In this document: piece after piece, positions 9,559 through 23,381 of the stretch
How the letters are laid out: each line of letters begins with the position of its first letter
Position numbering within the stretch: the first letter of the stretch is position 1
Source of the DNA: Cladorhizidae sp. MBARI D1340-BT2
Lineage: Eukaryota > Porifera > Demospongiae > Poecilosclerida > Cladorhizidae
Reading direction: 5' to 3'
DNA: 64,000 nucleotides
NCBI GenBank assembly: GCA_028752905.1
Contig: JAQNBH010000002.1
Coordinates: forward strand, 26,891,932-26,955,931
Made by a program: the position numbers and the translations under genes
The notes under the pieces: model-generated
Seen by the model: only the letters and a program-made list of their open reading frames with translations
Told to the model about the DNA's origin: nothing
The model's database searches: none

Positions 9559-11273
9559 AACATGTTTAGCATCAAGTAAGAGTACAATTCATAACTGCCC
9601 TAATTAACAAGACCAAAGTCCCAGATTTTGTCAACTGATAGAGAAGGCCCTTATCTGCAACATGTGAACAGATTATCAATAAATGTAGTGGTTTTTCACT
9701 GGCAGGCCACCGCTTTGGCAACTGGAAAACGCCAGGAAAAATCACAAACCTTACCACTTCAAATCACCATAACTTGCTAATACTTAGAGTACTCAAAATT
9801 TTGGCACGTACAAAAGACAGATAATTAGAAGGGCTATTCGGTGATATAAAAATTATCTTTTTGGGGTAAAGTGTAGGAAAGTTATGAGCTTCACGGCAAA
9901 AAAACAAGATTTTCGGGGGGGAAATGAGAAACATATAGACCAAATTAGGGCAAATATCAAGAACATGTTTAGCATCAAGTAAGAGTACAATTCATAACTG
10001 CCCTAATTAACAAGACCAAAGTCCCAGATTTTGTCAACTGATAGAGAAGGCCCTTATCTGCAACATGTGAACAGATTATCAATAAATGTAGTGGTTTTTC
10101 ACTGGCAGGCCACCGCTTTGGCAACTGGAAAACGCCAGGAAAAATCCCAAACCTTACCACTTCAAATCATCATAACTTCCTAATACTTAGAGTACTCAAA
10201 ACTTTGGCACGTACAAAAGACAGATAATTAGAAGGGCTATTCGGTGATATAAAAATTAACTTTTTGGGGTAAAGTGTAGAATAGTTATGAGCTTCACGGC
10301 AAAAAAACAAGATTTTCGGGGGGGAAATGAGAAACATATAGACCAAATTAGGGCAAATATCAAGAACATGTTTAGCATCAAGTAAGAGTACAATTCATAA
10401 CTGCCCTAATTAACAAGACCAAAGTCCCAGATTTTGTCAACTGATAGAGAAGGCCCTTATCTGCAACATGTGAACAGATTATCAATAAATGTAGTGGTTT
10501 TTCACTGGCAGGCCACCGCTTTGGCAACTGGAAAACGCCAGGAAAAATCCCAAACCTTACCACTTCAAATCAGCATAACTTGCTAATACTTAGAGTACTC
10601 AAAATTTTGGCACGTACAAAAGACAGATAATTAGAAGAGCTATCCGATGATATAAAAATTATCTTTTTTGGGTAAAGTGTAGAAATGTTATGAGCTTCAC
10701 GGCAAAAAAACAAGATTTTCGGGGGGAAAATGAGAAACATATAGACCAAATTAGGGCAAATATCAAGATAGAGAACACATAATGAAACCTATCATTCGAA
10801 TCATATCAAGTCCATTACAGTAAAGTGTGCAGAATATTATGGATGTTTGATATCAACAGAGAGCACAGAGAGAGACCTATCTTAATAGCTATATATCAAG
10901 TTTATTCAGTGAAGTGTGGAGAATCTATTTAGCATCAAGAGAGAGCAGAGAGAAACCTATCTTGTGATTCTATCAAGTCCATTACTGTGAAGTATGCGGA
11001 ATATACGGATGTTTGGTATCAAGAGAGAGAACAGAGAGAGGCCTACCTTTAGAGCTATATATCAAGTCTATTCAGTGAAGTGTGGAGAATCTATGAAGCT
11101 AACATGTTTAGCTCAAGATAGAGAACACTGAGAGATACCTATCTTGCAAGTCCATTACAGTGAAGTGTGCAGAATATATGGATGTTTGGTATCAAGAGAG
11201 AGCACTTGGAGAGTCCTATCTTAATAGCTGTATAACAAGTCTATTCAGTGAAGTGTGGATAATCTACGAAGCT
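9559..11273. repeat. Block 8: AAA-B, 1715 bp
   Basis: A units start at 9559 (A186), 9962 (T-type) and 10365 (G209, A283); B is 10768-11273 (G60, T462). Confidence 0.95.
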
Positions 11274-12988
11274 AACATGTTTAGCATCAAGTAAGAGTAC
11301 AATACATAACTGCCCTAATTAACAAGACCAAAGTCCCAGATTTTGTCAACTGATAGAGAAGGCCCTTATCTGCAACATGTGAACAGATTATCAATAAATG
11401 TAGTGGTTTTTCACTGGCAGGCCACCGCTTTGGCAACTGGAAAACGCCAGGAAAAATCCCAAACCTTAACACTTCAAATCACCATAACTTGCTAATACTT
11501 AGAGTACTCAAAATTTTGGCACGTACAAAAGACAGATAATTAGAAGGGCTATCCGGTGATATAAAAATTATCTTTTTTGGGTAAAGTGTAGGAAAGTTAT
11601 GAGCTTCACGGCAAAAAAACAAGATTTTCGGGGGGAAAATGAGAAACATATAGACCAAATTAGGGCAAATATCAAGAACATGTTTAGCATCAAGTAAGAG
11701 TACAATTCATAACTGCCCTAATTAACAAGACCAAAGTCCCAGATTTTGTCAACTGATAGAGAAGGCCCTTATCTGCAACATGTGAACAGATTATCAATAA
11801 ATGTAGTGGTTTTTCACTGGCAGGCCACCGCTTTGGCAACTGGAAAACGCCAGGAAAAATCCCAAACCTTACCACTTCAAATCATCATAACTTCCTAATA
11901 CTTAGAGTACTCAAAACTTTGGCACGTACAAAAGACAGATAATTAGAAGGGCTATTCGGTGATATAAAAATTAACTTTTTGGGGTAAAGTGTAGAATAGT
12001 TATGAGCTTCACGGCAAAAAAACAAGATTTTCGGGGGGGAAATGAGAAACATATAGACCAAATTAGGGCAAATATCAAGAACATGTTTAGCATCAAGTAA
12101 GAGTACAATTCATAACTGCCCTAATTAACAAGACCAAAGTCCCAGATTTTGTCAACTGATAGAGAAGGCCCTTATCTGCAACATGTGAACAGATTATCAA
12201 TAAATGTAGTGGTTTTTCACTGGCAGGCCACCGCTTTGGCAACTGGAAAACGCCAGGAAAAATCCCAAACCTTACCACTTCAAATCAGCATAACTTGCTA
12301 ATACTTAGAGTACTCAAAATTTTGGCACGTACAAAAGACAGATAATTAGAAGAGCTATCCGATGATATAAAAATTATCTTTTTTGGGTAAAGTGTAGAAA
12401 TGTTATGAGCTTCACGGCAAAAAAACAAGATTTTCGGGGGGAAAATGAGAAACATATAGACCAAATTAGGGCAAATATCAAGATAGAGAACACATAATGA
12501 AACCTATCATTCGAATCATATCAAGTCCATTACAGTAAAGTTTGCAGAATATTATGGATGTTTGATATCAACAGAGAGCACAGAGAGAGACCTATCTTAA
12601 TAGCTATATATCAAGTTTATTCAGTGAAGTGTGGAGAATCTATTTAGCATCAAGAGAGAGCAGAGAGAAACCTATCTTGTGATTCTATCAAGTCCATTAC
12701 TGTGAAGTATGCGGAATATACGGATGTTTGGTATCAAGAGAGAGAACAGAGAGAGGCCTACCTTTAGAGCTATATATCAAGTCTATTCAGTGAAGTGTGG
12801 AGAATCTATGAAGCTAACATGTTTAGCTCAAGATAGAGAACACTGAGAGATACCTATCTTGCAAGTCCATTACAGTGAAGTGTGCAGAATATATGGATGT
12901 TTGGTATCAAGAGAGAGCACTTGGAGAGTCCTATCTTAATAGCTGTATAACAAGTCTATTCAGTGAAGTGTGGATAATCTACGAAGCT
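11274..12988. repeat. Block 9: AAA-B, 1715 bp
   Basis: A units start at 11274 (A31, A196), 11677 (T-type) and 12080 (G209, A283); B is 12483-12988 (T60, T462). It is the first of three consecutive near-identical 1715-bp blocks. Confidence 0.95.
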
Positions 12989-14703
12989 AACATGTTTAGC
13001 ATCAAGTAAGAGTACAATACATAACTGCCCTAATTAACAAGACCAAAGTCCCAGATTTTGTCAACTGATAGAGAAGGCCCTTATCTGCAACATGTGAACA
13101 GATTATCAATAAATGTAGTGGTTTTTCACTGGCAGGCCACCGCTTTGGCAACTGGAAAACGCCAGGAAAAATCCCAAACCTTAACACTTCAAATCACCAT
13201 AACTTGCTAATACTTAGAGTACTCAAAATTTTGGCACGTACAAAAGACAGATAATTAGAAGGGCTATCCGGTGATATAAAAATTATCTTTTTTGGGTAAA
13301 GTGTAGGAAAGTTATGAGCTTCACGGCAAAAAAACAAGATTTTCGGGGGGAAAATGAGAAACATATAGACCAAATTAGGGCAAATATCAAGAACATGTTT
13401 AGCATCAAGTAAGAGTACAATTCATAACTGCCCTAATTAACAAGACCAAAGTCCCAGATTTTGTCAACTGATAGAGAAGGCCCTTATCTGCAACATGTGA
13501 ACAGATTATCAATAAATGTAGTGGTTTTTCACTGGCAGGCCACCGCTTTGGCAACTGGAAAACGCCAGGAAAAATCCCAAACCTTACCACTTCAAATCAT
13601 CATAACTTCCTAATACTTAGAGTACTCAAAACTTTGGCACGTACAAAAGACAGATAATTAGAAGGGCTATTCGGTGATATAAAAATTAACTTTTTGGGGT
13701 AAAGTGTAGAATAGTTATGAGCTTCACGGCAAAAAAACAAGATTTTCGGGGGGGAAATGAGAAACATATAGACCAAATTAGGGCAAATATCAAGAACATG
13801 TTTAGCATCAAGTAAGAGTACAATTCATAACTGCCCTAATTAACAAGACCAAAGTCCCAGATTTTGTCAACTGATAGAGAAGGCCCTTATCTGCAACATG
13901 TGAACAGATTATCAATAAATGTAGTGGTTTTTCACTGGCAGGCCACCGCTTTGGCAACTGGAAAACGCCAGGAAAAATCCCAAACCTTACCACTTCAAAT
14001 CAGCATAACTTGCTAATACTTAGAGTACTCAAAATTTTGGCACGTACAAAAGACAGATAATTAGAAGAGCTATCCGATGATATAAAAATTATCTTTTTTG
14101 GGTAAAGTGTAGAAATGTTATGAGCTTCACGGCAAAAAAACAAGATTTTCGGGGGGAAAATGAGAAACATATAGACCAAATTAGGGCAAATATCAAGATA
14201 GAGAACACATAATGAAACCTATCATTCGAATCATATCAAGTCCATTACAGTAAAGTGTGCAGAATATTATGGATGTTTGATATCAACAGAGAGCACAGAG
14301 AGAGACCTATCTTAATAGCTATATATCAAGTTTATTCAGTGAAGTGTGGAGAATCTATTTAGCATCAAGAGAGAGCAGAGAGAAACCTATCTTGTGATTC
14401 TATCAAGTCCATTACTGTGAAGTATGCGGAATATACGGATGTTTGGTATCAAGAGAGAGAACAGAGAGAGGCCTACCTTTAGAGCTATATATCAAGTCTA
14501 TTCAGTGAAGTGTGGAGAATCTATGAAGCTAACATGTTTAGCTCAAGATAGAGAACACTGAGAGATACCTATCTTGCAAGTCCATTACAGTGAAGTGTGC
14601 AGAATATATGGATGTTTGGTATCAAGAGAGAGCACTTGGAGAGTCCTATCTTAATAGCTGTATAACAAGTCTATTCAGTGAAGTGTGGATAATCTACGAA
14701 GCT
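12989..14703. repeat. Block 10: AAA-B, 1715 bp
   Basis: A units start at 12989, 13392 and 13795 and have the same types as Block 9. B is 14198-14703 and differs from Block 9 by G60. Confidence 0.95.
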
Positions 14704-16418
14704 AACATGTTTAGCATCAAGTAAGAGTACAATACATAACTGCCCTAATTAACAAGACCAAAGTCCCAGATTTTGTCAACTGATAGAGAAGGCCCTTATC
14801 TGCAACATGTGAACAGATTATCAATAAATGTAGTGGTTTTTCACTGGCAGGCCACCGCTTTGGCAACTGGAAAACGCCAGGAAAAATCCCAAACCTTAAC
14901 ACTTCAAATCACCATAACTTGCTAATACTTAGAGTACTCAAAATTTTGGCACGTACAAAAGACAGATAATTAGAAGGGCTATCCGGTGATATAAAAATTA
15001 TCTTTTTTGGGTAAAGTGTAGGAAAGTTATGAGCTTCACGGCAAAAAAACAAGATTTTCGGGGGGAAAATGAGAAACATATAGACCAAATTAGGGCAAAT
15101 ATCAAGAACATGTTTAGCATCAAGTAAGAGTACAATTCATAACTGCCCTAATTAACAAGACCAAAGTCCCAGATTTTGTCAACTGATAGAGAAGGCCCTT
15201 ATCTGCAACATGTGAACAGATTATCAATAAATGTAGTGGTTTTTCACTGGCAGGCCACCGCTTTGGCAACTGGAAAACGCCAGGAAAAATCCCAAACCTT
15301 ACCACTTCAAATCATCATAACTTCCTAATACTTAGAGTACTCAAAACTTTGGCACGTACAAAAGACAGATAATTAGAAGGGCTATTCGGTGATATAAAAA
15401 TTAACTTTTTGGGGTAAAGTGTAGAATAGTTATGAGCTTCACGGCAAAAAAACAAGATTTTCGGGGGGGAAATGAGAAACATATAGACCAAATTAGGGCA
15501 AATATCAAGAACATGTTTAGCATCAAGTAAGAGTACAATTCATAACTGCCCTAATTAACAAGACCAAAGTCCCAGATTTTGTCAACTGATAGAGAAGGCC
15601 CTTATCTGCAACATGTGAACAGATTATCAATAAATGTAGTGGTTTTTCACTGGCAGGCCACCGCTTTGGCAACTGGAAAACGCCAGGAAAAATCCCAAAC
15701 CTTACCACTTCAAATCAGCATAACTTGCTAATACTTAGAGTACTCAAAATTTTGGCACGTACAAAAGACAGATAATTAGAAGGGCTATCCGGTGATATAA
15801 AAATTATCTTTTTTGGGTAAAGTGTAGGAAAGTTATGAGCTTCACGGCAAAAAAACAAGATTTTCGGGGGGAAAATGAGAAACATATAGACCAAATTAGG
15901 GCAAATATCAAGATAGAGAACACATAATGAAACCTATCATTCGAATCATATCAAGTCCATTACAGTAAAGTGTGCAGAATATTATGGATGTTTGATATCA
16001 ACAGAGAGCACAGAGAGAGACCTATCTTAATAGCTATATATCAAGTTTATTCAGTGAAGTGTGGAGAATCTATTTAGCATCAAGAGAGAGCAGAGAGAAA
16101 CCTATCTTGTGATTCTATCAAGTCCATTACTGTGAAGTATGCGGAATATACGGATGTTTGGTATCAAGAGAGAGAACAGAGAGAGGCCTACCTTTAGAGC
16201 TATATATCAAGTCTATTCAGTGAAGTGTGGAGAATCTATGAAGCTAACATGTTTAGCTCAAGATAGAGAACACTGAGAGATACCTATCTTGCAAGTCCAT
16301 TACAGTGAAGTGTGCAGAATATATGGATGTTTGGTATCAAGAGAGAGCACTTGGAGAGTCCTATCTTAATAGCTGTATAACAAGTCTATTCAGTGAAGTG
16401 TGGATAATCTACGAAGCT
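14704..16418. repeat. Block 11: AAA-B, 1715 bp, hybrid third A
   Basis: A units start at 14704, 15107 and 15510; B is 15913-16418 (G60, T462). The first two match Blocks 9 and 10. The third keeps G209 but then has G274, G283 and gtaggaaag, which are features of a first-in-run unit. The switch lies between 15718 and 15783. Confidence 0.95.
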
Positions 16419-17327
16419 AACATGTTTAGCATCAAGTAAGAGTACAATACATAACTGCCCTAATTAACAAGACCAAAGTCCCAGATTTTGTCAACTGATA
16501 GAGAAGGCCCTTATCTGCAACATGTGAACAGATTATCAATAAATGTAGTGGTTTTTCACTGGCAGGCCACCGCTTTGGCAACTGGAAAACGCCAGGAAAA
16601 ATCCCAAACCTTACCACTTCAAATCACCATAACTTGCTAATACTTAGAGTACTCAAAATTTTGGCACGTACAAAAGACAGATAATTAGAAGAGCTATCCG
16701 GTGATATAAAAATTATCTTTTTTGGGTAAAGTGTAGAAAAGTTATGAGCTTCACGGCAAAAAAACAAGATTTTCGGGGGGAAAATGAGAAACATATAGAC
16801 CAAATTAGGGCAAATATCAAGATAGAGAACACATAATGAAACCTATCATTCGAATCATATCAAGTCCATTACAGTAAAGTTTGCAGAATATTATGGATGT
16901 TTGATATCAACAGAGAGCACAGAGAGAGACCTATCTTAATAGCTATATATCAAGTTTATTCAGTGAAGTGTGGAGAATCTATTTAGCATCAAGAGAGAGC
17001 AGAGAGAAACCTATCTTGTGATTCTATCAAGTCCATTACTGTGAAGTATGCGGAATATACGGATGTTTGGTATCAAGAGAGAGAACAGAGAGAGGCCTAC
17101 CTTTAGAGCTATATATCAAGTCTATTCAGTGAAGTGTGGAGAATCTATGAAGCTAACATGTTTAGCTCAAGATAGAGAACACTGAGAGATACCTATCTTG
17201 CAAGTCCATTACAGTGAAGTGTGCAGAATATATGGATGTTTGGTATCAAGAGAGAGCACTTGGAGAGTCCTATCTTAATAGCTGTATAACAAGTCTATTC
17301 AGTGAAGTGTGGATAATCTACGAAGCT
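16419..17327. repeat. Block 12: A-B, 909 bp
   Basis: A is 16419-16821 (A31, C196, A274), the same type as Blocks 3 and 5. B is 16822-17327 (T60, T462). Confidence 0.95.
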
Positions 17328-18639
17328 AACATGTTTAGCATCAAGTAAGAGTACAATACATAACTGCCCTAATTAACAAGACCAAAGTCCCAGATTTTGT
17401 CAACTGATAGAGAAGGCCCTTATCTGCAACATGTGAACAGATTATCAATAAATGTAGTGGTTTTTCACTGGCAGGCCACCGCTTTGGCAACTGGAAAACG
17501 CCAGGAAAAATCCCAAACCTTACCACTTCAAATCATCATAACTTCCTAATACTTAGAGTACTCAAAACTTTGGCACGTACAAAAGACAGATAATTAGAAG
17601 GGCTATTCGGTGATATAAAAATTAACTTTTTGGGGTAAAGTGTAGAATAGTTATGAGCTTCACGGCAAAAAAACAAGATTTTCGGGGGGGAAATGAGAAA
17701 CATATAGACCAAATTAGGGCAAATATCAAGAACATGTTTAGCATCAAGTAAGAGTACAATTCATAACTGCCCTAATTAACAAGACCAAAGTCCCAGATTT
17801 TGTCAACTGATAGAGAAGGCCCTTATCTGCAACATGTGAACAGATTATCAATAAATGTAGTGGTTTTTCACTGGCAGGCCACCGCTTTGGCAACTGGAAA
17901 ACGCCAGGAAAAATCCCAAACCTTACTACTTCAAATCACCATAACTTGCTAATACTTAGAGTACTCAAAATTTTGGCACGTACAAAAGATAGATAATTAG
18001 AAGAGCTATCCGATGATATAAAAATTATCTTTTTTGGGTAAAGTGTAGAAATGTTATGAGCTTCACGGCAAAAAAACAAGATTTTCGGGGGGAAAATGAG
18101 AAACATATAGACCAAATTAGGGCAAATATCAAGATAGAGAACACATAATGAAACCTATCATTCGAATCATATCAAGTCCATTACAGTAAAGTTTGCAGAA
18201 TATTATGGATGTTTGATATCAACAGAGAGCACAGAGAGAGACCTATCTTAATAGCTATATATCAAGTTTATTCAGTGAAGTGTGGAGAATCTATTTAGCA
18301 TCAAGAGAGAGCAGAGAGAAACCTATCTTGTGATTCTATCAAGTCCATTACTGTGAAGTATGCGGAATATACGGATGTTTGGTATCAAGAGAGAGAACAG
18401 AGAGAGGCCTACCTTTAGAGCTATATATCAAGTCTATTCAGTGAAGTGTGGAGAATCTATGAAGCTAACATGTTTAGCTCAAGATAGAGAACACTGAGAG
18501 ATACCTATCTTGCAAGTCCATTACAGTGAAGTGTGCAGAATATATGGATGTTTGGTATCAAGAGAGAGCACTTGGAGAGTCCTATCTTAATAGCTGTATA
18601 ACAAGTCTATTCAGTGAAGTGTGGATAATCTACGAAGCT
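17328..18639. repeat. Block 13: AA-B, 1312 bp, hybrid first A
   Basis: A units start at 17328 and 17731; B is 18134-18639 (T60, T462). The first A begins as a first-in-run unit (A31) and continues as T-type, so a junction lies between 17358 and 17536. The second A matches the unit at 7338. Confidence 0.95.
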
Positions 18640-19951
18640 AACATGTTTAGCATCAAGTAAGAGTACAATACATAACTGCCCTAATTAACAAGACCAAAGT
18701 CCCAGATTTTGTCAACTGATAGAGAAGGCCCTTATCTGCAACATGTGAACAGATTATCAATAAATGTAGTGGTTTTTCACTGGCAGGCCACCGCTTTGGC
18801 AACTGGAAAACGCCAGGAAAAATCCCAAACCTTAACACTTCAAATCACCATAACTTGCTAATACTTAGAGTACTCAAAATTTTGGCACGTACAAAAGACA
18901 GATAATTAGAAGGGCTATCCGGTGATATAAAAATTATCTTTTTTGGGTAAAGTGTAGGAAAGTTATGAGCTTCACGGCAAAAAAACAAGATTTTCGGGGG
19001 GAAAATGAGAAACATATAGACCAAATTAGGGCAAATATCAAGAACATGTTTAGCATCAAGTAAGAGTACAATTCATAACTGCCCTAATTAACAAGACCAA
19101 AGTCCCAGATTTTGTCAACTGATAGAGAAGGCCCTTATCTGCAACATGTGAACAGATTATCAATAAATGTAGTGGTTTTTCACTGGCAGGCCACCGCTTT
19201 GGCAACTGGAAAACGCCAGGAAAAATCCCAAACCTTATCACTTCAAATCACCATAACTTGCTAATACTTAGAGTACTCAAAATTTTGGCACGTACAAAAG
19301 ACAGATAATTAGAAGAGCTATCCGGTGATATAAAAATTATCTTTTTTGGGTAAAGTGTAAAAAAGTTATGAGCTTCACGGCAAAAAAACAAGATTTTCGG
19401 GGGGAAAATGAGAAACATATAGACCAAATTAGGGCAAATATCAAGATAGAGAACACATAATGAAACCTATCATTCGAATCATATCAAGTCCATTACAGTA
19501 AAGTTTGCAGAATATTATGGATGTTTGATATCAACAGAGAGCACAGAGAGAGACCTATCTTAATAGCTATATATCAAGTTTATTCAGTGAAGTGTGGAGA
19601 ATCTATTTAGCATCAAGAGAGAGCAGAGAGAAACCTATCTTGTGATTCTATCAAGTCCATTACTGTGAAGTATGCGGAATATACGGATGTTTGGTATCAA
19701 GAGAGAGAACAGAGAGAGGCCTACCTTTAGAGCTATATATCAAGTCTATTCAGTGAAGTGTGGAGAATCTATGAAGCTAACATGTTTAGCTCAAGATAGA
19801 GAACACTGAGAGATACCTATCTTGCAAGTCCATTACAGTGAAGTGTGCAGAATATATGGATGTTTGGTATCAAGAGAGAGCACTTGGAGAGTCCTATCTT
19901 AATAGCGGTATAACAAGTCTATTCAGTGAAGTGTGGATAATCTACGAAGCT
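18640..19951. repeat. Block 14: AA-B, 1312 bp
   Basis: A units start at 18640 (A31, A196) and 19043 (T196, gtaaaaaag, A274); B is 19446-19951 (T60, G462). Confidence 0.95.
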
Positions 19952-21666
19952 AACATGTTTAGCATCAAGTAAGAGTACAATTCATAACTGCCCTAATTAA
20001 CAAGACCAAAGTCCCAGATTTTGTCAACTGATAGAGAAGGCCCTTATCTGCAACATGTGAACAGATTATCAATAAATGTAGTGGTTTTTCACTGGCAGGC
20101 CACCGCTTTGGCAACTGGAAAACGCCAGGAAAAATCACAAACCTTACCACTTCAAATCACCATAACTTGCTAATACTTAGAGTACTCAAAATTTTGGCAC
20201 GTACAAAAGACAGATAATTAGAAGGGCTATTCGGTGATATAAAAATTATCTTTTTGGGGTAAAGTGTAGGAAAGTTATGAGCTTCACGGCAAAAAAACAA
20301 GATTTTCGGGGGGGAAATGAGAAACATATAGACCAAATTAGGGCAAATATCAAGAACATGTTTAGCATCAAGTAAGAGTACAATTCATAACTGCCCTAAT
20401 TAACAAGACCAAAGTCCCAGATTTTGTCAACTGATAGAGAAGGCCCTTATCTGCAACATGTGAACAGATTATCAATAAATGTAGTGGTTTTTCACTGGCA
20501 GGCCACCGCTTTGGCAACTGGAAAACGCCAGGAAAAATCCCAAACCTTACCACTTCAAATCATCATAACTTCCTAATACTTAGAGTACTCAAAACTTTGG
20601 CACGTACAAAAGACAGATAATTAGAAGGGCTATTCGGTGATATAAAAATTAACTTTTTGGGGTAAAGTGTAGAATAGTTATGAGCTTCACGGCAAAAAAA
20701 CAAGATTTTCGGGGGGGAAATGAGAAACATATAGACCAAATTAGGGCAAATATCAAGAACATGTTTAGCATCAAGTAAGAGTACAATTCATAACTGCCCT
20801 AATTAACAAGACCAAAGTCCCAGATTTTGTCAACTGATAGAGAAGGCCCTTATCTGCAACATGTGAACAGATTATCAATAAATGTAGTGGTTTTTCACTG
20901 GCAGGCCACCGCTTTGGCAACTGGAAAACGCCAGGAAAAATCCCAAACCTTACCACTTCAAATCACCATAACTTGCTAATACTTAGAGTACTCAAAATTT
21001 TGGCACGTACAAAAGATAGATAATTAGAAGAGCTATCCGATGATATAAAAATTATCTTTTTTGGGTAAAGTGTAGAAATGTTATGAGCTTCACGGCAAAA
21101 AAACAAGATTTTCGGGGGGAAAATGAGAAACATATAGACCAAATTAGGGCAAATATCAAGATAGAGAACACATAATGAAACCTATCATTCGAATCATATC
21201 AAGTCCATTACAGTAAAGTTTGCAGAATATTATGGATGTTTGATATCAACAGAGAGCACAGAGAGAGACCTATCTTAATAGCTATATATCAAGTTTATTC
21301 AGTGAAGTGTGGAGAATCTATTTAGCATCAAGAGAGAGCAGAGAGAAACCTATCTTGTGATTCTATCAAGTCCATTACTGTGAAGTATGCGGAATATACG
21401 GATGTTTGGTATCAAGAGAGAGAACAGAGAGAGGCCTACCTTTAGAGCTATATATCAAGTCTATTCAGTGAAGTGTGGAGAATCTATGAAGCTAACATGT
21501 TTAGCTCAAGATAGAGAACACTGAGAGATACCTATCTTGCAAGTCCATTACAGTGAAGTGTGCAGAATATATGGATGTTTGGTATCAAGAGAGAGCACTT
21601 GGAGAGTCCTATCTTAATAGCTGTATAACAAGTCTATTCAGTGAAGTGTGGATAATCTACGAAGCT
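19952..21666. repeat. Block 15: AAA-B, 1715 bp
   Basis: A units start at 19952 (A186), 20355 (T-type) and 20758; B is 21161-21666 (T60, T462). The third A has C209 with agatag and A283, closer to the unit at 7338 than to its offset partner at 10365. Confidence 0.95.
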
Positions 21667-23381
21667 AACATGTTTAGCATCAAGTAAGAGTACAATACAT
21701 AACTGCCCTAATTAACAAGACCAAAGTCCCAGATTTTGTCAACTGATAGAGAAGGCCCTTATCTGCAACATGTGAACAGATTATCAATAAATGTAGTGGT
21801 TTTTCACTGGCAGGCCACCGCTTTGGCAACTGGAAAACGCCAGGAAAAATCCCAAACCTTAACACTTCAAATCACCATAACTTGCTAATACTTAGAGTAC
21901 TCAAAATTTTGGCACGTACAAAAGACAGATAATTAGAAGGGCTATCCGGTGATATAAAAATTATCTTTTTTGGGTAAAGTGTAGGAAAGTTATGAGCTTC
22001 ACGGCAAAAAAACAAGATTTTCGGGGGGAAAATGAGAAACATATAGACCAAATTAGGGCAAATATCAAGAACATGTTTAGCATCAAGTAAGAGTACAATT
22101 CATAACTGCCCTAATTAACAAGACCAAAGTCCCAGATTTTGTCAACTGATAGAGAAGGCCCTTATCTGCAACATGTGAACAGATTATCAATAAATGTAGT
22201 GGTTTTTCACTGGCAGGCCACCGCTTTGGCAACTGGAAAACGCCAGGAAAAATCCCAAACCTTACCACTTCAAATCATCATAACTTCCTAATACTTAGAG
22301 TACTCAAAACTTTGGCACGTACAAAAGACAGATAATTAGAAGGGCTATTCGGTGATATAAAAATTAACTTTTTGGGGTAAAGTGTAGAATAGTTATGAGC
22401 TTCACGGCAAAAAAACAAGATTTTCGGGGGGGAAATGAGAAACATATAGACCAAATTAGGGCAAATATCAAGAACATGTTTAGCATCAAGTAAGAGTACA
22501 ATTCATAACTGCCCTAATTAACAAGACCAAAGTCCCAGATTTTGTCAACTGATAGAGAAGGCCCTTATCTGCAACATGTGAACAGATTATCAATAAATGT
22601 AGTGGTTTTTCACTGGCAGGCCACCGCTTTGGCAACTGGAAAACGCCAGGAAAAATCCCAAACCTTACCACTTCAAATCAGCATAACTTGCTAATACTTA
22701 GAGTACTCAAAATTTTGGCACGTACAAAAGACAGATAATTAGAAGAGCTATCCGATGATATAAAAATTATCTTTTTTGGGTAAAGTGTAGAAATGTTATG
22801 AGCTTCACGGCAAAAAAACAAGATTTTCGGGGGGAAAATGAGAAACATATAGACCAAATTAGGGCAAATATCAAGATAGAGAACACATAATGAAACCTAT
22901 CATTCGAATCATATCAAGTCCATTACAGTAAAGTTTGCAGAATATTATGGATGTTTGATATCAACAGAGAGCACAGAGAGAGACCTATCTTAATAGCTAT
23001 ATATCAAGTTTATTCAGTGAAGTGTGGAGAATCTATTTAGCATCAAGAGAGAGCAGAGAGAAACCTATCTTGTGATTCTATCAAGTCCATTACTGTGAAG
23101 TATGCGGAATATACGGATGTTTGGTATCAAGAGAGAGAACAGAGAGAGGCCTACCTTTAGAGCTATATATCAAGTCTATTCAGTGAAGTGTGGAGAATCT
23201 ATGAAGCTAACATGTTTAGCTCAAGATAGAGAACACTGAGAGATACCTATCTTGCAAGTCCATTACAGTGAAGTGTGCAGAATATATGGATGTTTGGTAT
23301 CAAGAGAGAGCACTTGGAGAGTCCTATCTTAATAGCTGTATAACAAGTCTATTCAGTGAAGTGTGGATAATCTACGAAGCT
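21667..23381. repeat. Block 16: AAA-B, 1715 bp
   Basis: A units start at 21667 (A31, A196), 22070 (T-type) and 22473 (G209, A283); B is 22876-23381 (T60, T462). All markers match Block 9, 10,393 bp to the left. Confidence 0.95.
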
